Part shown: in pieces, positions 7,268-16,846 of the stretch
How the letters are laid out: each line of letters begins with the position of its first letter
Position numbering within the stretch: the first letter of the stretch is position 1
Origin: Verrucomicrobiota bacterium
GTDB lineage: Bacteria; Verrucomicrobiota; Verrucomicrobiia; Limisphaerales; CAIQOK01
Direction: 5' to 3'
Length of the DNA: 27,101 nucleotides
Assembly (NCBI GenBank): GCA_025363535.1
Contig: JANYDP010000301.1
Location: forward strand, 1-27,101
Made by a program: the position numbers and the translations under genes
Notes under the pieces: generated by a model
The model's database searches: none
What the model saw: only the letters and a program-made list of their open reading frames with translations
Told to the model about the DNA's origin: nothing

Positions 7268-8101
7268 TCAGAATGATTTGGTCGCGGACTCTTCATGGCG
7301 TTTCAAAGCGCCGACAAGTTTGTCCCCGATGTCCCGGTTGTCCACGTAGGTGTGCTCGATCTGGTTCGCGTAACGCGCGGCAAACCCGTCCAATTCCTGG
7401 GTGAGATTGCGGATGGTCGTGACCATGAAGTTGTAGCCGAACATTGCTGGGATGGCGACGAGCAGGCCGACGACCGTTGCGATCAACGCACCCGCCACGC
7501 CGGGAGCCATCGCGGTCAAGCTCGCCTGATTCGCCTTTGCAATGCCAGCAAAGGTTTCCATCACGCCCCAGACCGTGCCGAGCAAACCGATGAACGGGCC
7601 GCCCGCCACGGCGGTGGAAAGCACGATCATGCCTTTCTCCAGCGACATCGCCTGCGCCACGGCCGCCTCTTCCAGCACCACCTTCACCGCCTCGAAAGAC
7701 GCCGTGCTGACTTTGGTGGTGTTGGCACGAGCGATGAGATCGGTGTGGCCATCGCCGGGGCCGTGCGCCGAAACCGTGTTGACCTGCACCGGATTGTTCT
7801 TCAGGTGATAGGCCACTTCCTCCGCGCCGCGCGCGTAAAGCTGGAACGCCGGGGCACCGTCAAATTCATCGCCGCGCTTCTGGATGTCCAGCGGGTCGCG
7901 CGTGGCGGTGTAGGCGGCGAAAAATTTCTTCGACTCCTTGCGCGCAATCCACAACTGCCGGAACTTCGTGATCATGATGGTCCAACTGAACATGGACAGC
8001 AGGAACAGCACGGTGATGGTCAGCTTGCCCTCGGGCGTGGCTTTTTCAAAAGCGAACTGCAACGCGCCGCTCGCCAGCATGGGATGAATGAGTAGGGTCA
8101 T
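7268..8101 (-). CDS. exbB: ExbB/TolQ/MotA-family proton channel protein
   Basis: The product has 277 residues. Three membrane helices are visible at about 26-46, 157-180 and 200-224. The conserved block GGPFIGLLGTVWGVMETF at the second helix and the segment APGVAGALIATVVGLLVAIP at the third are diagnostic of the MotA/TolQ/ExbB family. The large cytoplasmic loop (about 50-150) is typical. It forms the pentameric inner-membrane channel around ExbD that powers TonB or a similar transducer. The gene follows the TpsA gene by 44 bp and precedes ExbD by 16 bp, placing it inside one transcription unit with the TPS pair. Confidence 0.94.
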   Translation of the reverse strand: MTLLIHPMLASGALQFAFEKATPEGKLTITVLFLLSMFSWTIMITKFRQLWIARKESKKFFAAYTATRDPLDIQKRGDEFDGAPAFQLYARGAEEVAYHLKNNPVQVNTVSAHGPGDGHTDLIARANTTKVSTASFEAVKVVLEEAAVAQAMSLEKGMIVLSTAVAGGPFIGLLGTVWGVMETFAGIAKANQASLTAMAPGVAGALIATVVGLLVAIPAMFGYNFMVTTIRNLTQELDGFAARYANQIEHTYVDNRDIGDKLVGALKRHEESATKSF

Positions 8102-8145
8102 AAATGATTCGTTCTCGGTTTTTGGTTTGGATTTACAGGTTCAAG

Positions 8146-11100
8146 TTAAAGCGCCGGGGATTTTTTTCCGGCTGCTGGCAAAATCACCGTGACGCGGCTG
8201 ACTTTTTGGGCGAGGGCGATGGAAACTGGCTTGTCCTTTTTTGTTTCGTCGGTCTCGGCGATCCCTTCAGATTTGGCGACCTTGGCGGTGTTGTCGTTGG
8301 ACGCACTCGCACTGGCAGTATTGGCGGCGGTGCCCGCAGCAAAGGAGGATCCGCCGCCGTTGGCATCCGCAGAAAGGATGTTGGGATTGCCCGCACCCTG
8401 GGCGTTCACCGAATCCGTTCCGATCAGTTGCACCGTTGGACCAAAGCCGCCCTTGGCGTCAATCGTTTTCCCAAGCACGGTCAGAATGGGAATGGTCGGG
8501 GCATCAATGATCACATTGTTCCGGCTGAAAACGACGCCTTTGAGTTGGCTGGTGGCTTTCAACAGCACGTTTTGTCCGATGACGCCGGAGCCGGTGGCGT
8601 CAATGTTCCGGTCGTCGGACACCTTCACGGCCGTGCCGAGATTGACGGCTGAAACTTGCGACGCATCCAGCGGGTTGCCCAGCGCATCACGCAATTCATA
8701 ACCGGCCAGCACCTCGACAATGGCGTCGGGGTTTTCACTTTTGTTCAACGAGAACTGCACGATGCCGCCGGCGCTGGCATTCACGTTGCCGTTGGGAGTC
8801 TCGACCAGAATGTTGCCGGCGTGGTTTGCTGGCGCGGGGTAGTTGGCATCGCGCAACGGAAACGTCGTCGCGAGAATACCACTGCCGGGAATCGTCGGGT
8901 TGTCCGTGTAAACCTGGTGCGTGAGCGGATCAACGTAATAAGCCGTAAGGGTCACGTACCCGAAACCACCCGTGCCGGCGTTGATGTTTCCATTCGATGA
9001 GCGCACCGTGACGTTGCCGCCGTCGTACGATGCGATGCGTGAACCGTTCACATTGATGTCGTCGTGTGCGATCACTTTCACATCACCCGATCCAGCGGTA
9101 TAAATGCCACGCGCGCCCGTGGCTGTGACGGAAAAATCAGATGAGCCGACACTGACCGTGCCGCCCGCATCAATGGAAATGTTGCCGCCATTCAACGACG
9201 CGATGGAACTGGAATACATCACGAGATTGCCGCCGAGATGGACATCCACATCCGCGCCGTGGTTGAACAAGCCGGCCAGCGGAAACCCGGATGGAGTCCG
9301 GTAGAAACCAACGCCCTTGGACTGGATACCTGGTGTGGTGCCGAGATCCATGTTGCGGGCGTTGATTTCAAACTTACCACCACCTCCAATGGCGTAGCCA
9401 AGATTGCCAGCGGGAATCGCGCCGAGGGCATTATATTTTACCAGCAACGCGTCGGCCGTGGCCGAGTTCAATACAGAAACCACTTGCGTGTCAGGGATCG
9501 TTTGATCCACGTCGAGCCAGAGCGGATTCCCCAGGCGATCCACCTTTTGGATCGTGAGATTTTGCAGCAATTGCAAGACGCTGGCGAGACTGACGCCGGG
9601 AATGTTTTGGTATGTCAGAATTTTGCTGACCGGGTTGTAGTAGAAACTGTTGACCAGTTGTGCCACCGAGACCGAGCCGTCCAATGACTGGGACAAGTAC
9701 GACAGCAACGGAGCCGCCGCACCGGGCACGCCGCTCAAATCCACCGAAGTGAATGCGCCGCGATTGACGATGTCGCCCCCGACGGTGATGCGAGTGACAT
9801 CGCTGTCCAAAAGATTCATGCCTTGGAAGCGGCAGTTGTTCATGTTGCCGCCGACGGTGATCTGTGCCGCTTCCGGTGCGATCAGCGCAAGGAGGTTCAT
9901 GTCGCCGGAGATGTTCAACTGCAATGGCGTGGAACTGCCCTGATGCACCGGCGTATTGGCGTGATCATTCAACCCGAAGCTGCTGCTGTTTTTGTACTGC
10001 TTACTCCCGCTGTCGGAAACGATCAGATTGAAAATCTGCGGCGCGCCCGCTGAAGTCGGCAGCTTGCCGGTGAGCGAACCGCCGCCGGTCGTGTTGATGA
10101 CCAGGCCGCCTTGAGGCGACGGAAACAAAATCATCTGATTGAAGGTGGAGTCGCCCACCAACGTAACGCCGCCCGCACCCGCATTGATGGTCAGATTGCC
10201 GGGCAGAATCATCGGGACATTCAATTGATCCACACGCGGCAAACCGGAGAATGTGCCGCCCAACTGCACCGCATTGCCCGCCGTGAGCTTCACGTAATCC
10301 GCGTCCGCATAATCGAAAAGATGCCGGACCGCCGACGCACCGGTGACGTTGAAAACCCCGTTGGGATTGCGCACTTCCTGGAGGAAAATATTTTGTGCCG
10401 CCGTCACATTCCAGCCGCCGCTGATCAAACTCAGCGCGAGGTTCGGTGACAGTTGTGCCGTGCCCGCGCTGCCCGTGGTGCCAAGGACATACTGGCCGGA
10501 CAAGTCCTTGACGGGGTTGCCGCTGACGTCCATTTGCACGCCGGCAAAAATACTGCCCGTCCCGTTTGCCACGAGATAATGTCCTGTCACGTTGCCGCCG
10601 GCGACGATGTTCACGTCCCCGGCCTGCTTGCCATAAGCACCCGCGCCCGCCGTCGTGTAGTCGCTGTTTTGTGCGGAAATAAAATTGCCGTTGTAGAAAT
10701 ACCCCTTCTTTCCCGGCAACACGCTGCTGATGTTTCCGCCCGCCGTGAGGTTCACATCACCGCCCGCCATTGTGCTGATGCCGCCGAGTCCGTGGCTCAG
10801 ATCGTAGGCCGTGCCGATGGAACTGGCGTTCAGCTTGAATGCGTAGCCCTGTCCGCTCGAACCCGTGTCAATGCTGCCGCTCAAAGCGTGGGCGTCAATC
10901 CCGCCGCCGTCGGTCGTGATGACATAACCCGCGCCGACCGCGATGTCTTTTCCCGCCGATAATCCGATGGTGCCCGCCGAAGTCTGGATGGAACTGTTGC
11001 CGTTCAGCAACACGCTGCCCGTTCCCGCCATGACGAGGTTGTGAAGAAAATCATACCCAGCCGCCAGCGCCACAGCCCAATTGTTCGCGTCCACGATCTG

Positions 11101-12420
11101 CGCACCGTTGTTCAAAATCACATTTCCGCCCGCCTGCAAAGTAAGCTGCCCGCCCGCCGTGCCGGTGCTGGCGCTCAAATCCCAAACTGTATTGTCGCTG
11201 ACCGTGATGTCGCCACTGGCCTGCAATCGGATGTTAGAAAAATTCTTGTTCAGGAACGCGGTGTTCACGTTCAGGTTCAGCGTGCCGGGACTGCTGTTGT
11301 AAGCCACCGTACCATTATTCGGAACCACTCCGCCGCCCGCATTGCCCAGGATGATGTTGGCCGGGTCGAGCAAAAACTCCCCGCCGGCAAAACCACTTTG
11401 CGCGCGGGCATCCATCGCCGAGTTCAAGGAGCTGATGTTCGGCGCGCTCACTTCGATGTCGCCACCATTGCCACCATGCGCTCCGCCGGTGGTCACAATG
11501 CGGCTGCCAGTGGCGTCGCTGAAAAGGTCGTCCGACTTTAACGTGACTTTGCCGCCCGCGCTGCCGGTGGCCGAATCGTCACCCTGCGCCAGAATTTGTG
11601 AACCCGCGCCGAGGTTGAGGGATTCGGCGGCGACCAATTCGATGACCCCGTTTTGGTTTTGTACGGAGTTGGCCGAAATGAAACCGCCTTGATTAACCAC
11701 CTTGGCGTTAAGCGCCACCGTGCCGGCATCGGCAATGATCCGGCCGACATTATCCACCGAACCTTGTGGCAACGTCACGGCCAGGCTCATGCCGCGTCCG
11801 TCCGGGCGCTCGCTCAACGTCACCGTCTGGCCGGCGGCAAAACCAATCGAACCACCGGGCGCGTTGATGTCGCCGTGATTTTCAACCTGATCGGCAATCA
11901 GAAACGCGCTGCCGCCCCGGCCAACCTGGATGGTCCCGTAGTTGATGATGCTCTTGAGTACGGGCGGGCCGTTGAAGACCCACGCGCCACCGGCATTTTG
12001 CGGCGGGAAACAGTTCGCCGTGGAAACCACCAGTCCGGCGGCGCCGACGAATGAATTTGGACCAAAATAAAACCCCGATGAATTGAGCAGCACGACTACG
12101 CCGTTGGCCTGGATGGTGCCTAAAATCTGTGACGGATTCGGATCGTTCACCCGGTTCCAGACGATGGAGGTCGAGGACGGCTGGTTGAAAATGGTCTTCT
12201 CACCATTCGCGATGTTGAACGACTGCCAGTTGAGCTGTGCATTGTTGCCGGCATTGATCGTGAACTGCGAACCGTTGACGGAGACCGTGGCCGTGCCGCC
12301 TTGCACCGTGAGCCCAATCGGATTGGCGTCGGCGGGACGTGACAAGCTCAACAATGCCAGGCCGGGAAAAAGCCGGCCCAGGGTGAAACGAATTTCGGAG
12401 TAAAACCGTTTTGCTTTCAT
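8146..12420 (-). CDS. TpsA-type exoprotein with filamentous haemagglutinin N-terminal domain
   Basis: The product has 1424 residues. It is read from the ATG at 12420 (MKAKRFYSEIRF), four bases after the TpsB stop. An 18-codon upstream extension would overlap TpsB. An export signal (GRLFPGLALLSLSRPADA) is followed by the TPS recognition domain (about 35-250), with QLNWQSFNIANGEKTIFNQP and LNSSGFYFGPNS in place of the usual NPNG-type motif. The rest is a long beta-helix-like repeat rich in Gly, Asn and Thr (for example GNVILNNGAQI and GGNISIDAGG). The last 120 or so residues are lower in repeat content and end VSRVTVILPAAGKKSPAL. It should be exported through the adjacent TpsB as a surface-attached or released filament. 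No haemolysin, adhesin or toxin domain is seen. The ExbB/ExbD/TonB genes directly downstream suggest a shared role in nutrient capture. Confidence 0.9.
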   Translation of the reverse strand: MKAKRFYSEIRFTLGRLFPGLALLSLSRPADANPIGLTVQGGTATVSVNGSQFTINAGNNAQLNWQSFNIANGEKTIFNQPSSTSIVWNRVNDPNPSQILGTIQANGVVVLLNSSGFYFGPNSFVGAAGLVVSTANCFPPQNAGGAWVFNGPPVLKSIINYGTIQVGRGGSAFLIADQVENHGDINAPGGSIGFAAGQTVTLSERPDGRGMSLAVTLPQGSVDNVGRIIADAGTVALNAKVVNQGGFISANSVQNQNGVIELVAAESLNLGAGSQILAQGDDSATGSAGGKVTLKSDDLFSDATGSRIVTTGGAHGGNGGDIEVSAPNISSLNSAMDARAQSGFAGGEFLLDPANIILGNAGGGVVPNNGTVAYNSSPGTLNLNVNTAFLNKNFSNIRLQASGDITVSDNTVWDLSASTGTAGGQLTLQAGGNVILNNGAQIVDANNWAVALAAGYDFLHNLVMAGTGSVLLNGNSSIQTSAGTIGLSAGKDIAVGAGYVITTDGGGIDAHALSGSIDTGSSGQGYAFKLNASSIGTAYDLSHGLGGISTMAGGDVNLTAGGNISSVLPGKKGYFYNGNFISAQNSDYTTAGAGAYGKQAGDVNIVAGGNVTGHYLVANGTGSIFAGVQMDVSGNPVKDLSGQYVLGTTGSAGTAQLSPNLALSLISGGWNVTAAQNIFLQEVRNPNGVFNVTGASAVRHLFDYADADYVKLTAGNAVQLGGTFSGLPRVDQLNVPMILPGNLTINAGAGGVTLVGDSTFNQMILFPSPQGGLVINTTGGGSLTGKLPTSAGAPQIFNLIVSDSGSKQYKNSSSFGLNDHANTPVHQGSSTPLQLNISGDMNLLALIAPEAAQITVGGNMNNCRFQGMNLLDSDVTRITVGGDIVNRGAFTSVDLSGVPGAAAPLLSYLSQSLDGSVSVAQLVNSFYYNPVSKILTYQNIPGVSLASVLQLLQNLTIQKVDRLGNPLWLDVDQTIPDTQVVSVLNSATADALLVKYNALGAIPAGNLGYAIGGGGKFEINARNMDLGTTPGIQSKGVGFYRTPSGFPLAGLFNHGADVDVHLGGNLVMYSSSIASLNGGNISIDAGGTVSVGSSDFSVTATGARGIYTAGSGDVKVIAHDDINVNGSRIASYDGGNVTVRSSNGNINAGTGGFGYVTLTAYYVDPLTHQVYTDNPTIPGSGILATTFPLRDANYPAPANHAGNILVETPNGNVNASAGGIVQFSLNKSENPDAIVEVLAGYELRDALGNPLDASQVSAVNLGTAVKVSDDRNIDATGSGVIGQNVLLKATSQLKGVVFSRNNVIIDAPTIPILTVLGKTIDAKGGFGPTVQLIGTDSVNAQGAGNPNILSADANGGGSSFAAGTAANTASASASNDNTAKVAKSEGIAETDETKKDKPVSIALAQKVSRVTVILPAAGKKSPAL

Positions 12421-12424
12421 AATT

Positions 12425-15261
12425 CTAAAATTGAGCGCCCAAGCCGAAGTAAAGCCGCAGCCCCTCGCTGGCACCCGCGTGCCTGATCAGCGGCCAGGCC
12501 ACCGAGACGCGCGCGTCCAGGTGACTGCCGATGTTAGCGATGATCGCGCAACCCGTGCCGCAGAAGCGCGACGACGCGGGCAATCCCGCCGGAAGTTTCC
12601 CCACCGTGTAAAGTTCGCCGTAATCCAGAAATACCGAGGCGCGCATCCAGAAAGGAATGTCGCCGTAGCCTGCATCAATCATTCCGATGTTCGTCAGCGG
12701 CGTGCGCGGTTCAATCATCACGCGCCAACCGGCGTCACCGTAAGCTGCACCATCGGGATAGCCGCGCACCCCGGCGGTGCCGCCCAGCCCAAACTGTTCG
12801 TTGCTGAAGAGAGGATCGCGCGACCACTGCCCATCGGCGCGCAGCCATACCGTCCAGTCCTGGTAAATCCGCTGCTCGCGGCTCACGCCCGCCTGCACGG
12901 TGAGATAATGTTCTGGCGCATTGGTGGTGTAGGCGACGCCGGAAATTTTCCCGACCGTGGCCAGATTCCAATTGGCCTGCGCGTTGAAAAACGTGGTGCC
13001 CCACGCGTCCGCCACGGAACCGCTGAAGCCCAGATTCATCGGAAAATAATCCACTCCGGGATGGCGCGGCGGTTGGGGAGAATTCACGGTCGAGGAAATA
13101 GGGTTGACCGTCCCGTCCGAGTTGGTGATGAAGGTCGTCGCCAAAAAACTGTTCGTGTTGAAGCTGACCTGCTGGTAGCGCTTGAAGTCCACGCCGAAAC
13201 TGAGCGACGCGTTCAATTTTTTCCCAGGCGACAACGGGATGGAAAGTTTTCCGCCCAGCCCTTCGTTCAATGTGATGTTCTGACCGGCATCCTGCGAGAC
13301 GATGGTTAGGAGCGGCGTGGAAACCACGGTGGTCGCCGCACCCAACTGCACTCCGGTGTCGCTCCGCGAACGGCTCGCAAAGAGCGTCAGCTCCGGGCGG
13401 CCCGTGGGCGGCGGCATCACGAACTGATGCGTGGTTTCGCTGTAACCGAAGCGTCCGTTGCTCGCGTCCACCTGCTGCTGCACGGACTGCATCGCGCCCA
13501 GCGGCAGCCGATAGTACGCGCTGTAGTTGGCGATCTCCGGGGAATCCAGCGGCGACACATTGAAATTTTTCGTGCTGCTGTAATCGAGTGGAGAGAAGCC
13601 GTATTGCAAACCCACCTGATGTTCCAACTGCCAGAGGTTGCCGTATTGCGCGTTGACGGCGATGCGGTTGTCCGGCGTGCCGGGCGTGCCGGAATTATTC
13701 AATTCAGCGCGACCGTGAACCGGAAAACGATCCTTCACCTTCAACGTCAGTTCGCTCGTGCCGAGTTCCACGCCCGGGCCGATGACCGGATAAATCTGGC
13801 GGTCGCGATTGGCATTGGCCAGGTCCAGCTCACGTTGAAAAACATGGGAGTTCAGCAGCATGTTCGTGTGCAGGCTTGGCAGTGCGCGCCGCGTGTTTGC
13901 GGTGCTGAAATGCTGGTTGCCTTTGACAGTGATAGCGGAGAGGCGGCCTTCGGTGACGTTTACCTTCACCGTGTCGTTGGTGAGTTTTTGCGGCGGCAGA
14001 CTCACAGCGACAGTCACGAACCCGCGCTCACGATACGCCATCTGCAATTCGCCCAGCGCATCGCGGATGTCCGCAAACGTCACGTTCGTCCCGAACGCCT
14101 CGGGAGCGTTGGTGAAGACGCGGCTGATTTCCTCCGGCCGGATCATCGTGTTCCCGGCGACCAGATATTTTTCCACCTTGAAGCCCGGAGTTCCGTTGGT
14201 TGCGGGATTTTTTTTCGGCCGTCCCGACGTTTCCTTCAGGGCCACAAGCAAAATGTCCGAGGACTGGCTTTTGCCCTTTTTTGGAACGGAAAGCTCGCGC
14301 AGTTCCGACATTTTTTGCCGCAAGGCGCTGCGCGCTTCCGCCTGGTCAGCGCTGTCTTCAGCAAAGGCCGGCGAGGTCGGGGCGAAGAACAACTGGAACA
14401 GCAGCACCACCAGGACGAGCGCGGGGTTGGTGGACCTGGACAGCTTCTTTGGTTTTGAGAAAAGGTTTTGCTGCCGCCATTCGGTGGGTGTGACGCCGAA
14501 GCGTTTCTTGAACATGGCGTTGAACAAGCCGAGATGCCGGTAGCCGCTTTCGTAGGCGACGTTGATGATCTTGGCATTGGCATCCACGAGTAACTGCCGC
14601 GCGTGCTGGAGCCGAAGTTCCGTCTGGCGGCTCCGCAGCGGCACGCCAAATTGTTCGCGGAAGAGCCGGCTGAAATGGCGTTCGCTGCACGACAACTGCG
14701 CGGCCAGCTCCGGCAAAGTGCGCGTGGCCAGTTCCGCATCCGACATCTGCCCGACGAGCTGGCGAAAACGCTCGCGCAACTTCTGGCCGTGGTCTTCCGC
14801 GAGCGGCACTGACAACACGCCGGCCATCGCCTGCGTCCATAGTTGCAACAAGGCCGAGCGGGCGGGCAGGTTGTCGCGCGGAGCCTGCGCCACCAGCCGC
14901 GCAAATTTCTGGCTGACCGGCTCGGCCACGTTGAACAAAAAACCTGGGTGGCGGCATTGCGTTCGGCCTGTTCCAACTGATGGCCTTCGGTCACGGTAAG
15001 CAGGCCGTTGAGGAATTGCGGTTGCACGAAAAAGAATTCCACTTTGAGCCGGCCCAGCGAACTGGCACGGACGACGAAGCTGGCGCTGCCCGTGGCGACC
15101 AGGCTGTCGCCGGTCTTGAGTTCCCGCGCGTTGCCGCCCTGCAGCCAGTAGCCCACGCCCTCGGCGATGCGCGCGACCGTCCAGCCGTGGGCGGGCGGCG
15201 TCCATTCACCGGACGGGTGCAGGGTTAGTTCCTGCAATATAAGATGTCGTTCGACAGGCAT
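12425..15261 (-). CDS. AraC-type regulator fused in frame to a TpsB/FhaC outer-membrane transporter (one frame break)
   Basis: With one base restored near 14937-14942 the reading frame is 945 residues. The order is an AraC sensor-like N-terminus (about 1-107), an AraC double helix-turn-helix (about 185-265) ending FGVTPTEWRQQ, a signal peptide-like segment (KPKKLSRS then ALVLVVLLFQLFFAPTSPAFA), and POTRA domains starting near FKVEKYLVAGNTMIRPEEI. The barrel follows, with the diagnostic VRGYPDG motif and a terminal Phe (LRLYFGLGAQF). The last parts define a ShlB/FhaC/HecB transporter for the TpsA gene that follows by four bases. There is no stop between regulator and transporter. An internal ATG at 14515 would give a 696-residue transporter with a long n-region before the signal peptide. 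Whether the cell makes a fusion, two proteins or only TpsB cannot be decided from sequence. Confidence 0.85.
14465..15261 (-). pseudogene. AraC-family regulator part, sensor domain separated from HTH by a missing base
   Basis: The ATG at 15261 opens a cupin-like sensor region (HPSGEWTPPAHGWTVARI ... LKTGDSLVATGSASFVVRAS). This frame leaves the protein family at about 14942, where the conserved continuation (NVAEPVSQKFARLVAQAP) is found in the next frame. A T6 run in the mRNA sense at 14937-14942 would read through correctly with seven T residues. The helix-turn-helix part is intact, with SERHFSRLFREQFGVPL and NVAYESGYRHLGLFNAMFKK. If real, the break leaves only the HTH fused to TpsB. If it is a base-call error, a full AraC regulator precedes TpsB. 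Either way it is the only recognisable regulator in the cluster. Confidence 0.7.
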
Positions 15262-15378
15262 TGCGGGACGCAGATTGCCGCAGCTACATGTCAGCCAAGC
15301 GGCGGATGAGTTACGGTTTGGAAACGCCAGCCGGATGGGCGTGGCTGAAAAGTGTGTATGGGTCTTTGGACTTACTCA

Positions 15379-15412
15379 GAAAAAAAACCGGCGCAGACAA
15401 ATCTGCGCCGGT
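15379..15412 (-). terminator. Intrinsic terminator of the PstS-like gene
   Basis: A perfect 10-bp GC-rich stem (ACCGGCGCAG / CTGCGCCGGT) with a six-base loop is followed on the minus strand by eight T residues. It lies 26 bp after the stop of the PstS-like gene and about 118 bp before the AraC/TpsB start, so it separates these two transcription units. Confidence 0.9.
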
Positions 15413-15437
15413 CGGTGTAACCCACCTCAAACCAAAC

Positions 15438-16784
15438 TTAGAACGGCGAGATGATGCCGCCGACGGCCGAGCGGTTGGACTTCATGTCGCTCAAGCGGAT
15501 GGCCGTGGCACCGGCGACTTTGCTCAGTTCGATTTCATTTTCGATGCTGCCGACGGTGGGTGAGCCGCCGTTGATTTTGGTCTGGGCATTGAACACGCCC
15601 AGGAAGCTTCCCGGTGTGGTCTGGCTGCCCAATTGGAACGCGGTGATTTTTGAATCGGTGATCAGCGAAGGATCAATCGGATAGACCATCACCAATTCGC
15701 CCCAGCAAGAATAGTAGCCCTGGGTGATGGGTGAGAAGTCATTGGTGCCGGTATTGCCACGAAGATTCACACCCGCCGCCGTGGGCCAGAGTCCGTTCAA
15801 GGAAACAACTTGCGCCCAGTTGGAGCCGCCGAGGGTCAACGACTTGGCGTCCGCGAAGGACAGATAACCGATGGATTGGTTGGTGGTGGCGATGCCATCC
15901 GCCAGGGCCGTGCGCACGTCACCGCCGCCGACGTAGCCTTGACCCCAGTTGCCATTGACGCTGTTCAAACCCGCCGGTCCGACGATGCCGTGCGGAAAGG
16001 AACCGGCCGCCACAATGACGTTGTCCGTGGGGGCGTACCAGAATTTGTTGGTGGCGTCCCAGATGTAAATGCCGACGCTGTCGTTGTAGGCGTAATTCGC
16101 CTGCGCCGTTTCCACGCGGCGGGTGCCGGAGTCTTTGGTGCGTTGCACCATATAGACCCAGTTGTTGGTGTCGGCAGACTTGTTGGACCAGGTGGACAAC
16201 GGAAGCCGACCGTTCGGAATGCCATAGACCATCTGTTCCAGGCTGATGTTGGAAATCTTCGACAGAAGATTGCTGGAAACACACATGACAAACGGCTGCA
16301 CCGCGACACTGTCCTCGGCGTAGTTGCCTGCCGCCGGGAACGGAGTGGAGGCACTGGACGCATCGGAGAAACCAATGGTCGGAGTGTTGGTGACATAGGC
16401 GTTGCAGTTTCCATTCGGCGTGCCGGAGGGAGCCGCAAATACGAGCGGAGTGCTTTGTTCAACGGTCTGGATGCCTTGAATGGAGCCAGTGAACAAGCCG
16501 TGAACCACGAGGGTGTTGCCGGAGATGTTGGTCAACTGGGTGATCGGCGCGCCGGTCATGACCCAAGACGCCGTGCTGGAACTGAAGCCGGAGCCAGCTC
16601 CGCCGTGCGCGGAATCACCGTAGTAAATGGTCGGGTTGCTGCCGACGAAGAGTTTGGTGGAGGCCACATAGGCGTTGGCGCGGAAGGCGGTCGAGCCGGT
16701 GAGGAAGACTTCGACGGTGGCGGCGTGGAGCGAGGCGGCATTGGCCAAGCCAAGCGCCAGAGTGAGGAGGAGTGTGTTTTTCAT
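15438..16784 (-). CDS. PstS-like periplasmic binding protein
   Basis: The product has 448 residues with a signal peptide (MKNTLLLTLALGLANAASLHA). Several features of the type 2 periplasmic-binding (PstS/DING-like) fold are visible. VEVFLTGSTAFRANAY (about 24-39) corresponds to the first phosphate loop. PTIGFSDAS (about 135-143) follows, then VAVQPFVMCVS (160-170), and KDSGTRRVE (about 217-225), the Ser-Gly-Thr anion loop of the family. IGYLSFADAK resembles the late IGYVEYA segment. It should bind phosphate or another oxyanion outside the inner membrane. No Pst permease or ATPase genes are next to it, so it may be a stand-alone scavenging protein like P. aeruginosa LapA. It is followed by a strong terminator and then the AraC/TpsB/TpsA genes. 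Confidence 0.78.
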   Translation of the reverse strand: MKNTLLLTLALGLANAASLHAATVEVFLTGSTAFRANAYVASTKLFVGSNPTIYYGDSAHGGAGSGFSSSTASWVMTGAPITQLTNISGNTLVVHGLFTGSIQGIQTVEQSTPLVFAAPSGTPNGNCNAYVTNTPTIGFSDASSASTPFPAAGNYAEDSVAVQPFVMCVSSNLLSKISNISLEQMVYGIPNGRLPLSTWSNKSADTNNWVYMVQRTKDSGTRRVETAQANYAYNDSVGIYIWDATNKFWYAPTDNVIVAAGSFPHGIVGPAGLNSVNGNWGQGYVGGGDVRTALADGIATTNQSIGYLSFADAKSLTLGGSNWAQVVSLNGLWPTAAGVNLRGNTGTNDFSPITQGYYSCWGELVMVYPIDPSLITDSKITAFQLGSQTTPGSFLGVFNAQTKINGGSPTVGSIENEIELSKVAGATAIRLSDMKSNRSAVGGIISPF

Positions 16785-16846
16785 GTTAGTTGTTTTCGTT
16801 TTGGTGAATTGTTTTGGTTGATTGATTAATAAAGTGCGGTGGATTT

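Noticed and set aside
12431..14458. Plus-strand open frames of 292 and 343 residues opposite TpsB
   Set aside because: The opposite strand carries full POTRA and barrel motifs including VRGY. The antisense frames lack any domain pattern.
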